Assembly: GCA_012960475.1 (NCBI GenBank)
Contig: DUBE01000013.1
Location: 94,600 to 158,599, forward strand
Reading direction: 5' to 3'
DNA from: Planctomycetota bacterium
GTDB lineage: Bacteria > Planctomycetota > UBA1135 > GCA-002686595
Length of the DNA stretch: 64,000 nucleotides
Of this stretch, positions 54,213 through 62,841 are shown in pieces. The position numbers were made by a program, and so were the translations under genes. Below the pieces are notes generated by a model. It was not told the origin of the DNA. It saw only the letters and a program-made list of their open reading frames with translations, and did not search any database. Positions within the stretch are counted from its first letter, which is position 1, and each line of letters starts with the position of its first letter.

Positions 54213-55283
54213 ATGAACCAGACCCGTTTTCCCCTCACTCGTCTTGCACTGCTCCTTGTCGCACTCCTGACCATCAATTCGGGGCCGGCAGGAGCCCAGC
54301 CCACCACGCCCTGGCAGGATGCCCCCAATTCGGAGGCGGCGGCCGATTCGGGAAGCGATGAGGCAGAGGGAACAGACTCTGGCGCGGACCTTGAAGAAAG
54401 CCCGGCTTCCATTACGGATGACCCCGGCGCATTTCTGACCAACCTCAAGACTCAGGGCGTGTCCTGGTTCAAGAAAGATGGCCTGGCTGCCCTGGGAAAG
54501 CTCGCCCTCTTCTTGGGCCTTCTGCTACTCACCCGTCTTGCCGCTGGCCTTGTTTCCAGACTGGTGGACCGCGCCCTGAGCGCCTCACGCCTCGGTGCCT
54601 CCAGCATGCTGCAGCGGTTTGCTGTCAACAGCAGCCGCCGAGTGATGCTCTTCCTGGGCTTCCTCCTGGCCCTTTCCACCGTAGGTATTTCCATTGCACC
54701 CTTCCTTGCGGCCTTTGGAGTGATCGGCTTTGTGGTGGGCTTTGCCCTGCAGGAGACCATGTCCAACTTCGCGGCGGGAGTCATGATCCTTCTCTACCAG
54801 CCCTTCGATATCGGAGATGTGGTTTCAGCGGGAGGCGTGACCGGCAAGATCAATGGACTGAGTCTGGTCAACACCACCTTCCTGACCGGCGACAACCAGA
54901 CTATTTTGGTCCCCAACGGCAAGATCTGGGGAAACACCATCACCAATACGACCGCCAACGACACCAGGCGAGTGGACCTGACCGCCTCGATCTCATACGA
55001 AGACAGCATCGAACAGGCGGAGAAGGTCCTGCGAAAGCTGTGCGCGGACCACCCACTGATTCTCGCTGAGCCCGAAACCGTGGTGCGGGTGGGCAACCTG
55101 GGGGATTCCTCAGTGGACCTGCAGGTCAGGCCCTGGGCAAAGGCCGAGGACTTTTGGACCGTGCACTTTGATCTGCTGCGCGGGATCAAGGACACCCTGG
55201 ACCAGGAGGGGATCTCCATGCCCTATCCCCAACGTGCACTTCATATCGTTGGATCAACAGGGGCCAATCTACCCCCCAAGTAA
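54213..55283 (+). CDS. Small-conductance mechanosensitive channel (MscS family)
   Basis: This is a 356-residue channel with a signal peptide (LINSGPAGAQ region), an acidic low-complexity periplasmic stretch (about 30-75), three membrane helices and the MscS pore helix FGVIGFVVGFALQETMSNFAAGVMILLYQPFDIGD. The beta domain after it has GKINGLSLVNTTFLTGDNQTILVPNGKIWG, followed by the alpha/beta C-domain. It opens under membrane tension to release solutes after osmotic downshift. The acidic N-terminal insert is longer than in E. coli MscS. It lies 86 bases after the interrupted gene. Confidence 0.95.
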   Translation: MNQTRFPLTRLALLLVALLTINSGPAGAQPTTPWQDAPNSEAAADSGSDEAEGTDSGADLEESPASITDDPGAFLTNLKTQGVSWFKKDGLAALGKLALFLGLLLLTRLAAGLVSRLVDRALSASRLGASSMLQRFAVNSSRRVMLFLGFLLALSTVGISIAPFLAAFGVIGFVVGFALQETMSNFAAGVMILLYQPFDIGDVVSAGGVTGKINGLSLVNTTFLTGDNQTILVPNGKIWGNTITNTTANDTRRVDLTASISYEDSIEQAEKVLRKLCADHPLILAEPETVVRVGNLGDSSVDLQVRPWAKAEDFWTVHFDLLRGIKDTLDQEGISMPYPQRALHIVGSTGANLPPK

Positions 55284-55430
55284 GCTGTACCTGGACTCTG
55301 ACACTCTTGTTCAGGAAACAGGGATCCAGGGCAGGGCACTCCGCACCGCTCTGACCAGGTGGCAGTTAGCCCGCATATAGCACCCCTGCCAGCCCCAGAG
55401 GGCCCCCAGGGGCCTATTGACGACATTCCG

Positions 55431-55455
55431 CGTATAATACTTGCTCGTATACTAA
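55431..55455 (+). promoter_or_regulatory. TATAAT box with direct repeats before the AAA gene
   Basis: A perfect TATAAT (55433-55438) lies inside CGTATAATAC, and a near copy CGTATACTAA starts at 55446, 15 bases from the first. The ATG is at 55477. A TTGACG at 55417-55422 is only ten bases from the TATAAT, too close for a standard promoter. The repeats may be an operator overlapping the promoter. Confidence 0.45.
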
Positions 55456-55476
55456 TGCCCTGACAGACTCTCCCCC

Positions 55477-56826
55477 ATGTTCGTTGGACGTGATCGAGAA
55501 CTAGATGTCCTGCGGGAGCTCGCCTCCTCCGGACGGCCGGAATTGTTTGTTCTCTACGGCCGACGCCGCGTGGGCAAGACGGAGTTGTTGCAGCACCTCT
55601 GCAATAATCGCCGGGCGGTCTACTTCCTTGCGGCCCAGGTACGCGAACGGGACAACCTGCGGGCCTTCCGAGACAGTCTGCGCGAAACCCTCGACGACCC
55701 CCTGCTGGAGAACATCGAATTTCCGGACTGGCCCACGGCCCTCGCCTACGCGGCGGACAAAGCAGGCGACGAACGCCTCGTGGTGGTGCTTGACGAGTTC
55801 CCCTACCTCTGCGAGAACAGCAAGGGCCTGACCAGCCAGATCCAGCGTTTTTGGGATACCAAGGGCAAGCAGAGCAGCTTGATGCTGGTGCTCTGCGGCA
55901 GCCAGGTCTCTTTCATGGAAAAAGAGGTGCTGGCAGAGCGCTCGCCCCTCTTTGGGCGCCGAACAGGCCAACGACGCCTGGAACCTCTGGAACCCGAACA
56001 GACCCTGCCATTCCACCCTGGCTGGTCCGTGCGCGACTGCGTCATCACCTACGGAATCCTGGGGGGCATGCCCGCCTACCAGCAGCGCTTCCGGGAAGAG
56101 CATGACCTCAACACCAACATCCGGCGTGAGATCCTGCGGCCCGAGGGCTACCTCTTTGACGAGGTGGATTTCCTCCTGCGCAGCGAACTCACCAGTCCAG
56201 CGACCTATGGCTCGATTCTGAGCGCAGTAGCCCGTGAACCCGGACGGCTGGGGGACATCGCCCAGGCAGTGGGCATCGACTCCACAACTGCCAACAAGTA
56301 CCTGACGGTCTTGCGCGAGATGCGATTGGTGGAACGCGAGATCCCAATTACCGACCCCAACCCATTGCGCTCACGTCGGGGTGTATATCGTATCTCCGAC
56401 CGCTTCATCGCCTTCCACTTCCGCCATGTACGACCACACCTCTCCCTGATCCACGCAGGCCGCGGAGAAAGAGTCCTGCATGACAAGGTCGTGCCAAGCT
56501 TCGATCGATTGCATGACGAAGCACGGGTGGAGTTCATCCTCTCTCACTTGCGGCGCGAAGCAGCGGAATGCGTAGGGGAGGAGATCGTCGAGGTAGGGCG
56601 CTACCCGGGCCGTTGGGTACGCGCCCTGGGCCGCACCGATGGAGGCAGCACAGTTGCCGCAATAGTGGTTCCCGACAACCCCACATCCAGCGCCTCCCTG
56701 GAACAGGAACTGGGGGAAGTGAGCGCAGTCTTCGGTGACAATCCGATCAAGCTGGCCTATGGCCTGACCAATCACCCCGACCGCCCCCTTGAGGTGGAAC
56801 GGGTTCCCCAAGGAGAACTCCTATGA
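55477..56826 (+). CDS. AAA ATPase with winged helix and DUF234-like C-terminus
   Basis: This is a 449-residue P-loop ATPase of the archaeal-type group (AAA_14/DUF234), common in archaea and patchy in bacteria. It opens MFVGRDRELDVL; Walker A is YGRRRVGKTEL (27-37) and Walker B is LVVVLDEFPYL (100-110). A winged-helix region follows (about 240-310; DIAQAVGIDSTTANKYLTVL). The C-terminal domain in this family is often nuclease-like, but the expected nuclease motif is not clear here. The role is not known; some relatives sit in mobile or defence contexts. The stop overlaps the start of a small CxxC protein (ATGA), so they form a two-gene unit. Confidence 0.88.
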   Translation: MFVGRDRELDVLRELASSGRPELFVLYGRRRVGKTELLQHLCNNRRAVYFLAAQVRERDNLRAFRDSLRETLDDPLLENIEFPDWPTALAYAADKAGDERLVVVLDEFPYLCENSKGLTSQIQRFWDTKGKQSSLMLVLCGSQVSFMEKEVLAERSPLFGRRTGQRRLEPLEPEQTLPFHPGWSVRDCVITYGILGGMPAYQQRFREEHDLNTNIRREILRPEGYLFDEVDFLLRSELTSPATYGSILSAVAREPGRLGDIAQAVGIDSTTANKYLTVLREMRLVEREIPITDPNPLRSRRGVYRISDRFIAFHFRHVRPHLSLIHAGRGERVLHDKVVPSFDRLHDEARVEFILSHLRREAAECVGEEIVEVGRYPGRWVRALGRTDGGSTVAAIVVPDNPTSSASLEQELGEVSAVFGDNPIKLAYGLTNHPDRPLEVERVPQGELL

Positions 56827-57152
56827 GCGATATTACTACCGAATTCCGCCGCTGGTTCGAGGCCCTCGACCGAAGTGGCGGCAAGGACCGTTGCTACCTG
56901 TGCCGACGTGCCCCGGCTGAGGTGAAGAATTTCTTTGGCTTCGACGAGGACGGCCAGGCCACCGAAGCCGCGACCTTTGGCCTGGAGGACGTGACCCTCG
57001 AAAAGTCCGACATCCTCTCCTACCGAAGCCTACGACCGATCTGCGCCGTATGCCAACTCAACCTGGAAGGCATCATGGCCCTCGGGGAGGGCGCTGTCCT
57101 GCTGGAGGTCCTGAGAGAAATGCGCGAGGAAAGGGACCGCCTATGGCCCTAG
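56823..57152 (+). CDS. Small CxxC protein coupled to the AAA ATPase
   Basis: No family was recognised. The 109 residues hold Cys24/Cys27 (CYLC) and Cys74/Cys77 (CAVC), likely one zinc site, with a mixed strand region between and an acidic-basic helix at the end (LLEVLREMREERDRLWP). The four-base overlap with the ATPase gene suggests the two proteins act together, perhaps as ATPase and nucleic-acid or partner-binding adaptor. That is inference from gene order. Confidence 0.7.
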   Translation: MSDITTEFRRWFEALDRSGGKDRCYLCRRAPAEVKNFFGFDEDGQATEAATFGLEDVTLEKSDILSYRSLRPICAVCQLNLEGIMALGEGAVLLEVLREMREERDRLWP

Positions 57153-57184
57153 TTACCAAGGGCTGACCTGCCTTTGAGGCGCGA

Positions 57185-57709
57185 ATGGAAAATGATGAAA
57201 AGCGACCAGGTTCGACCTCCCTAAACCTACCGCCAACGCTAGACTATTCAGCCTCTGACGCCCCCACAACCACCCTGATCAACCCAAATAATCTCATGTA
57301 CGACCCCCAAATGGTCCAGCCAATGCGTGATGAACTCACAACCCTGGGCGTGACCGAACTCCTAACTGCAACGGACGTGGACAGCGCCCTGCGCACCCCC
57401 GGCACAACACTGGTATTTGTCAATTCGGTCTGCGGCTGCGCGGCGGGCAGCGCCCGCCCGGGTCTGCGACTGTCCCTGATGGCCGAGAAGAAACCGGACC
57501 AGATCGTAACGGTCTTTGCCGGCATGGAGACCGAGGCCACCGCCCGGGCACGGGAGTACTTCAAGCCCTATCGGCCCAGTTCCCCTCAAATCGCCCTGAT
57601 GAAGGACGGTCAACTGGTCCAGATGATCCAGCGCCAGGACATCGAGGGCAGCACGCCCGATGTGGTGGCCACCGAGTTACAAAGCGCTTATGACGCGCAC
57701 TGTGGCTGA
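57185..57709 (+). CDS. Bacilliredoxin (BrxA/BrxB, YphP family)
   Basis: This is a thiol-disulfide enzyme of 174 residues. The active site is CGC at residues 83-85 in NSVCGCAAGSARP, which removes bacillithiol or other mixed disulfides from proteins. MVQPMRDELT and the REYFKPYRPSSPQIALMKDG segment are diagnostic. The first 37 residues are an extension; the family usually begins near the ATG at 57296 (MYDPQMVQPM). The upstream ATG has GAGG six bases before it. Presence suggests bacillithiol-type redox defence. Confidence 0.9.
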   Translation: MENDEKRPGSTSLNLPPTLDYSASDAPTTTLINPNNLMYDPQMVQPMRDELTTLGVTELLTATDVDSALRTPGTTLVFVNSVCGCAAGSARPGLRLSLMAEKKPDQIVTVFAGMETEATARAREYFKPYRPSSPQIALMKDGQLVQMIQRQDIEGSTPDVVATELQSAYDAHCG

Positions 57710-58027
57710 TCTGTCATCCAGCACTCTCCCAGGGCGGTGGCTCTGCCTGCGGCTCGGACAACAGGATCGTAAGTAGGGGCCATTCAAGGGGCTCATGGAG
57801 ACGGTCGCACTGCCCCGTTTCGAGGGCCGCCATGCCCAGCCTGCGAGGCATGAATTCTCATGGGTGTTTGGTCCAATTGAGAACACGATCGCACGCCTGC
57901 GACAATTTATACCAGCCCGATATCTGAATTCCTGAACAACAGGACTCCCACCAATCGGACAGCCTCCTCAATCTTCGAAAGAAAAACTCTCGACTCAGAA
58001 GGAGCCTCTCTGTATTGTCTTCGCCCC
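57710..58027. other. Gap with a candidate operator
   Basis: No gene is seen in these 318 bases. TCGCA-CGCC-TGCGA (57889-57902) is a perfect inverted repeat with a four-base centre, about 125 bases before the MarR start, followed by an A/T-rich run. It could be a MarR operator, but many unrelated palindromes look like this. Confidence 0.35.
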
Positions 58028-58534
58028 ATGACTGACCGCGTATCAAGAATTGAAAAGGACTGGAAGAAGTTGGCCCCCCGTGGTGACACGGAATCCGTGG
58101 GTGTTGCTACCCGCTGCCGCCTTCTTACCGAACATTTCTATCAGGCCTCCCAGGACGCACTTGCTGACTTCGACCTCGTGACCTACGAGTGGGAAGTGCT
58201 TGCCATGCTCTTGCGCCGAGGGTCACCCCATCAGGCCAGCGCTGGTGTCATCGCCCGGGAAACCGGTCGTTCCAGCGCCTCGATCACCCACCGCTTGGAC
58301 AAGCTGGGCGAGCGTGGCCTGATCAAGCGCGTCACATCAAAGGATGACGGGCGCCTGGTGATGGCTCAGCTGACTGCCAAGGGCAAGCGTCTGGCTCAAA
58401 AGGCCTTGCGCCCGCGCCTGGCGGCGGCCGAGGACATTGTCGGCAACCTCAAGAAAAACGAGCGCAAGCAACTCAACGCTCTGCTCGGCAAGATACTGGT
58501 CGGCGTCGACCCCGACGGGGTCAACGACATCTGA
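58028..58534 (+). CDS. MarR family transcriptional regulator
   Basis: This is a winged-helix regulator of 168 residues. DNA-binding core: ASAGVIARETGRSSASITHRLDKL, then the wing with RVTSKDDGRLVMAQLT. Helices at both ends form the dimer interface. MarR proteins usually repress nearby efflux or redox genes and lose DNA on binding an aromatic ligand or oxidant. Target genes are not clear; bacilliredoxin lies upstream on the same strand. No ribosome site precedes the ATG closely. Confidence 0.92.
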   Translation: MTDRVSRIEKDWKKLAPRGDTESVGVATRCRLLTEHFYQASQDALADFDLVTYEWEVLAMLLRRGSPHQASAGVIARETGRSSASITHRLDKLGERGLIKRVTSKDDGRLVMAQLTAKGKRLAQKALRPRLAAAEDIVGNLKKNERKQLNALLGKILVGVDPDGVNDI

Positions 58535-58561
58535 GCCTGCCCCTGATCCATCAAATCCACG

Positions 58562-58595
58562 CGGCCCCCTCCCCACGGAGGGGGCCGTTTTTTTT
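58562..58595 (+). terminator. Rho-independent terminator after the MarR gene
   Basis: An 11-base-pair stem (58562-58572 with 58577-58587) with the tetraloop CCAC is followed by eight T residues. It lies 27 bases after the stop and immediately before the end of the convergent protease gene. Confidence 0.9.
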
Positions 58596-58597
58596 GC

Positions 58598-59803
58598 CTA
58601 TCTCTCTTCCAGCTGCAGGGTGATGATGCGCCGCTCAACCTCGCTGGCCCTGGAAATCAGTCGCGCGCGGATCCCCGCGCCGGGCTCAGAATCAATCGCC
58701 AGAGTTGCCAGCACCTGCGCAACTTCCAGGGACAAGTCTGTCCCGGGTGGATGGGCCTCCAGGTGCCGCATGAACTCCTCGCGGTCTGCGCAGGCCTGAC
58801 CCTGCAGGCCAACGATCACATCGATAATGGCCAGAGCACCCTGGGCGGTTGCCACCGAATTGAGTCCCGCTCGGTAAGCTGGACTGCCGGGCACCACCTC
58901 CAAGGGCAAGACGCCCTTGACTCCCAGGGGAGCCAACATGATCCGCGCTTGCCAGTCCGGAGCCAGATGAAATCCGAGTTCGAAGTTGGGAGCAATCCCA
59001 ACTCGAATCAGCTCGGGCACGGCAAGCGCGATCAAATCCACCGGCACTGCGTAGCCCACGCCCACGTTGAATGCCGGGCCATCAGCATCGGCGAGATGCA
59101 CGGCAGTCGCCATGCCAATCACTCTGCCCAGGGAGTCAAGCACTGGCCCGCCGGAGTTGCCAGGGTTGATGGCTGAATCAGTCTGAATGACCCCCTCGAC
59201 CACATGACCACTCCCCAGACCCAGACTACGATCAAGGCCACTGATGATCCCACTGGTCAAGGTTGTCTTGAGGCCGAAGGGATTGCCAATCACCAGGGTC
59301 TCCTGCCCCACCACAAGACTGGCGGACTGGCCCAGGGGCAGAGGAAAGAGGACCCTGCGCGGGGCTGCAATCGCCAACACAGCAACATCGACCTGATCCA
59401 ACTGACCCACATACTCGGCCTCCCAGACACTGCCGTCGAAGAGTGTCACCTGAATCTGGTTGTGCCCCCGCAAGAGGTGCGCTGAGGTCACGATCAGGCC
59501 ATCAGCATCCCAGATCAGACCAGATCCCTGCCCCGGTGGAACCGCCTGACTGGGCAGGGGCTCGGCCAAGGAGGCCGCCTCGTCATGCACCGCGCGAACA
59601 TGAACCACGGACTTGACCGCCGAACGATAAGCGGCCGCTCGACGTTGCTCGGCAGATGTGAGCGCCAGGTCAAAAACCTCTCCAGAAGAGACCCGCTTCT
59701 GATCGCTCAAGCTGCGCACAAGCAAGGCAGCGCCCAAGGTTCCAGCGAACACGAGCGCAGCGAAACCCCAAAGGGGAATCTCAAGAGAACGGCGGATGGT
59801 CAT
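58598..59803 (-). CDS. HtrA/DegP-like serine protease with PDZ domain
   Basis: This is a 401-residue trypsin-fold protease anchored by an N-terminal helix (about 8-30). Catalytic triad: His109 (VTSAHL), Asp139 (VDVAVL), Ser217 (GNSGGP). A PDZ domain covers roughly 285-385 (LPLEVVPGSPAYRAGL), cleaving or sensing misfolded periplasmic proteins. The frame is open to 60064, but that extension has no signal and the anchor begins at the ATG at 59803. It converges on the MarR gene across a shared terminator. Confidence 0.92.
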   Translation of the reverse strand: MTIRRSLEIPLWGFAALVFAGTLGAALLVRSLSDQKRVSSGEVFDLALTSAEQRRAAAYRSAVKSVVHVRAVHDEAASLAEPLPSQAVPPGQGSGLIWDADGLIVTSAHLLRGHNQIQVTLFDGSVWEAEYVGQLDQVDVAVLAIAAPRRVLFPLPLGQSASLVVGQETLVIGNPFGLKTTLTSGIISGLDRSLGLGSGHVVEGVIQTDSAINPGNSGGPVLDSLGRVIGMATAVHLADADGPAFNVGVGYAVPVDLIALAVPELIRVGIAPNFELGFHLAPDWQARIMLAPLGVKGVLPLEVVPGSPAYRAGLNSVATAQGALAIIDVIVGLQGQACADREEFMRHLEAHPPGTDLSLEVAQVLATLAIDSEPGAGIRARLISRASEVERRIITLQLEER

Positions 59804-60213
59804 GACCCTGGTGTACGGCAAGCAGCGGGGTGAAGCGAGCGTCCGCTTGGGAAATGTATTTGATGTTCGCCCAACGATGTGAGCCCCCGCCTTCATCTCC
59901 CTCCATGAGAATCCTCTCTTCTCCCGCGCGCAGACCAGCCTTGAAGGGACTCCATCGACAGGCAATTCCATATCAAGGCAACTTGCATGGAGTGGCAACT
60001 GAAATAGACCGTGCCCATCTTCGCAGGGGAGAAGGAAGACTCTGACCAACAGGCAGCCAGCCAACCACGGTCTGGGCTGGACCAGCCAAGCAGAAATGAC
60101 TCACAAGGTAGCCACAAGGAGTAGAATCGACTCACGGTCCAGGACACGGCTCCCCTCACAGGCAACCAAGTAACCCCTGTCATCTGAGCACCTATGCGTG
60201 CACCACAATCACA
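59804..60213. other. Divergent gap, no gene seen
   Basis: These 410 bases separate the protease gene from a hypothetical lipoprotein on the other strand. No RNA gene, coding pattern or strong hairpin was found. Both promoters must lie here; I cannot point to consensus boxes. Confidence 0.5.
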
Positions 60214-61008
60214 ATGAAAGAGGACACAACCAGGACCACCAAGAGTTTCATTTCAACCACCTTTGGAATAAGTCTGGCCCTTCTTGCAGGAAGCTGCAGC
60301 GAGTCAGATCCAGTCGAAGCCTCACCTGAACGTGAATCCACTGAGGTCATGGCATGGTTCGAAGACGTCCCTCCCGGGAGCGTGATCATTCGGGACATGG
60401 AAACGGATGAATCGGGAACCAGGGCCTGGGAGTTCGGAATCGGATCACCTTGCAACTTCGAGTTTACAATCACCGGTTCCAATGGCAACAAACAGGTCGG
60501 CTCGACCATTGCTGGCAATACCTCCAACGAGACCAGTGCATCGATTCCATTCAATCGATTGCGTGAGTTCCGGTTTACAACTGAAGAGGTCGAGGGAAGC
60601 CAGGTGCTCGGAGACCTAGCTGCACTTGTCGGGAGCGGAGCCGCAGCCAAGCTGGAGCAGGCTCACCCGGAACTCGAAGACAGCACCGTACTGCGATTCA
60701 ACATGAACTGGAACAACTACGCCAGTTATGAAGGGGTCGTCCCTTCATCGTTACGCAAGCCATCAGACGAAGTGGGAGTCCTGATGACTGGCGGAAGAGT
60801 CGGCCCGGACACCGTGCAGATGGGAAAGACCATCTACCTGGCTTCCCACATCACATTCAGCAAGGGCGGAAGCGGCAGCATCAAAGAAATGGACGGCGAG
60901 ATCTATGTCTCAGAACTCAATGAGGAGGGCGTCCTGGTCGATGTGCCCCTCGCTGAACTCAAAACTCCCAGCTGGGTGTTGTCGGTGAAATTCGAGGCCA
61001 TCGAGTAG
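60214..61008 (+). CDS. Hypothetical lipoprotein
   Basis: No family was recognised. The 264-residue frame has a signal peptide ending LLAGSC, a good lipobox, after a basic start. The mature part is beta-rich with hydrophobic alternation (WEFGIGSPCNFEFTITG, REFRFTTEEV, YLASHITFSKGG) and Gly/Ser/Asn turns, like a single extracellular domain. There is no ribosome site before the ATG. It stands about 200 bases before the phosphodiesterase gene on the same strand; co-expression is possible. Confidence 0.7.
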   Translation: MKEDTTRTTKSFISTTFGISLALLAGSCSESDPVEASPERESTEVMAWFEDVPPGSVIIRDMETDESGTRAWEFGIGSPCNFEFTITGSNGNKQVGSTIAGNTSNETSASIPFNRLREFRFTTEEVEGSQVLGDLAALVGSGAAAKLEQAHPELEDSTVLRFNMNWNNYASYEGVVPSSLRKPSDEVGVLMTGGRVGPDTVQMGKTIYLASHITFSKGGSGSIKEMDGEIYVSELNEEGVLVDVPLAELKTPSWVLSVKFEAIE

Positions 61009-61209
61009 AAGTGCCCGCGACCTCGGGCAGCCGCATTGTGCTCATCCCTCGGGATGACCGGCCCTGGACCGCCTTGGCGAGAGCGGTTGAAGACCGCCGA
61101 GGAGTGATGGCGGGCCTGGCCGATCCCATGGAATCGATTTCGTTCTGAGACCGCAGGGCTTGGGTCCCTACTGTATCTCACTCGCGGAAGTCCCGCGCGT
61201 AGGTCCACC

Positions 61210-62841
61210 GTGCCTCTAGCCCCCATGACCTCCACCCGCCCCCGAAGGCGCTGGGCCGTATTGTTGCCTTTGCTGCTGTTTGGTTCATGCATGGACCAAG
61301 GTCCGAGCCAGCCCTCAAGAGTGCTGGTGGTCGGTTGGGACGGGGCGAGCTTCGACTTGATTGATCCCCTCTTGGCGGCGGGGCGCTTGCCGAACCTCGC
61401 ACAACTGCAGGCGAAAGGCCGCACGGCCCAACTGGAAAGCACGCGCATTCCGATCAGCTCTGCAGCCTGGACCAGTGCCTTCAGCGGAATGGGACCGGGA
61501 GAAACAGGGGTCTTTGGTTTCTTCGAACCGGTGGCTGACAGCAGCGATGTGAGGCTGATCTCCAGTCGCTCCAACCAGGCACCACCGCTCTGGCGCATCC
61601 TGAGCTCCCGCGGGGTGGGCGTGCATGTGTTCGGAGTTCCCGTCACCTGGCCACCTGAGCCCATCAAGGGTGTCATGGTAGCGGGCATGTTGGCCCCCCA
61701 CGAGGGCGGCTTCGCCCTACCTGAGGCCTATGAGCGTCGGCTGCTGCAGCGGGGCTTTGTGCCAGATCTGGGAGTCTGGCGTGGGAGTTCTCTTCCGGAT
61801 GCTCAACGAGTCCAACAACAGTTGGAGATCAAGGAACAGGCTCTGGTGGAGCTCTTGTCCCAACACAACTGGCGTTGCGCGGTGACGGTCTTCAAGAGCC
61901 TCGATGTGATCTCGCACCAGCGTTATTCAACTGACATGGAAGGGCCCGTGGCCCAGTTGTTGGTGCAACTGGATCAGGTCCTGGGTTCCCTGATCGAAGC
62001 GGCGGGTCCCCAGACCGATGTGCTGGTCGTAAGCGATCATGGATTCCAGAGGTACCCACGGTCTCTTGACCTGGAAGCGTTCTTGATCCAGAACAAATGG
62101 ACCGAGCGCAAGTCGACGGATGCCCCTGTGCGCGGCCAAATGGGACCCCTGGCGGATGCCCGACCCACGGCCCATCGGGCCCGCATGAAGAACATCGATC
62201 TGGCCCGATCCCGCGCCTTGGCCATGGACTGTGAGGGCAACTTTGGCTCCCTGCGCCTGAATGTGGCCGGTCGCGATCACGGTGGCGTGGTGGATCCCAA
62301 ACAAGTCAACGAGTTGCTCAAGGCTTTGGAAGAGGACCTGCGATCCCTCAGTATCGACGGCCAGCCAGTAGTCACCAAGGTCTGGCGCGCCAGCAAATTG
62401 ATGCCCGGGCCTCAGCGCCGGGCCTTGCCGGATCTGGTGTTCGAAACCGTAACCGACCTGCGGGTTGTCCTGGGTTCAGGAGATATCTTGCACTCACGCC
62501 TGCCTGCCGGTTTCCCGGACCACGCCCTGGACGGAATTGCAGTCCTTGCAGGGCCTTCCATTGCAATGGAAAGCCAACGGGCACGCTGGTCGATTACCGA
62601 TCTTGGGCCGACGATTCTGCACCTCCTGGAGCAACCCCTCTACACGGAGTTCAGTGGCTCATTTCACGGGGAAATCCTGCGCACAACTCGCAAACCCCAG
62701 ATGATTTCCAAGAAGCTCGATCCCACGCTGCGCAGCCGTTCCCAAGCGGATCAGGGAACGGTCCGTTCGGACAAGGAACTGGAAGACCTCATGCGCACCC
62801 TTGAATCCATGGGCTACTCGGGAGGCGAGGACGATCGATGA
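61210..62841 (+). CDS. AlkP-superfamily phosphodiesterase (nucleotide pyrophosphatase-type)
   Basis: This is a 543-residue exported enzyme with a lipobox-like FGSC. LVVGWDGASFDLIDPLLAAGRLPNL is the first metal site; ISSAAWTSAFSGM carries the nucleophile; LDVISHQRYS and VLVVSDHGFQRYP are the later metal sites. Such type I phosphodiesterases act on phosphodiesters of lipids, glycans or nucleotides. The GTG at 61210 has an AGG upstream; the ATG at 61225 is an alternative. The gene is co-translated with the next (ATGA). The C-terminus is a helical, basic tail. Confidence 0.88.
   Translation: MPLAPMTSTRPRRRWAVLLPLLLFGSCMDQGPSQPSRVLVVGWDGASFDLIDPLLAAGRLPNLAQLQAKGRTAQLESTRIPISSAAWTSAFSGMGPGETGVFGFFEPVADSSDVRLISSRSNQAPPLWRILSSRGVGVHVFGVPVTWPPEPIKGVMVAGMLAPHEGGFALPEAYERRLLQRGFVPDLGVWRGSSLPDAQRVQQQLEIKEQALVELLSQHNWRCAVTVFKSLDVISHQRYSTDMEGPVAQLLVQLDQVLGSLIEAAGPQTDVLVVSDHGFQRYPRSLDLEAFLIQNKWTERKSTDAPVRGQMGPLADARPTAHRARMKNIDLARSRALAMDCEGNFGSLRLNVAGRDHGGVVDPKQVNELLKALEEDLRSLSIDGQPVVTKVWRASKLMPGPQRRALPDLVFETVTDLRVVLGSGDILHSRLPAGFPDHALDGIAVLAGPSIAMESQRARWSITDLGPTILHLLEQPLYTEFSGSFHGEILRTTRKPQMISKKLDPTLRSRSQADQGTVRSDKELEDLMRTLESMGYSGGEDDR

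Noticed and set aside
55417..55438. TTGACG and TATAAT as one standard promoter
   Set aside because: The spacer is only ten bases; the TATAAT is kept without that -35.
59804..60064. 87-residue N-terminal extension of the HtrA-like protease
   Set aside because: It has no export signal, and the membrane anchor starts at the ATG at 59803.
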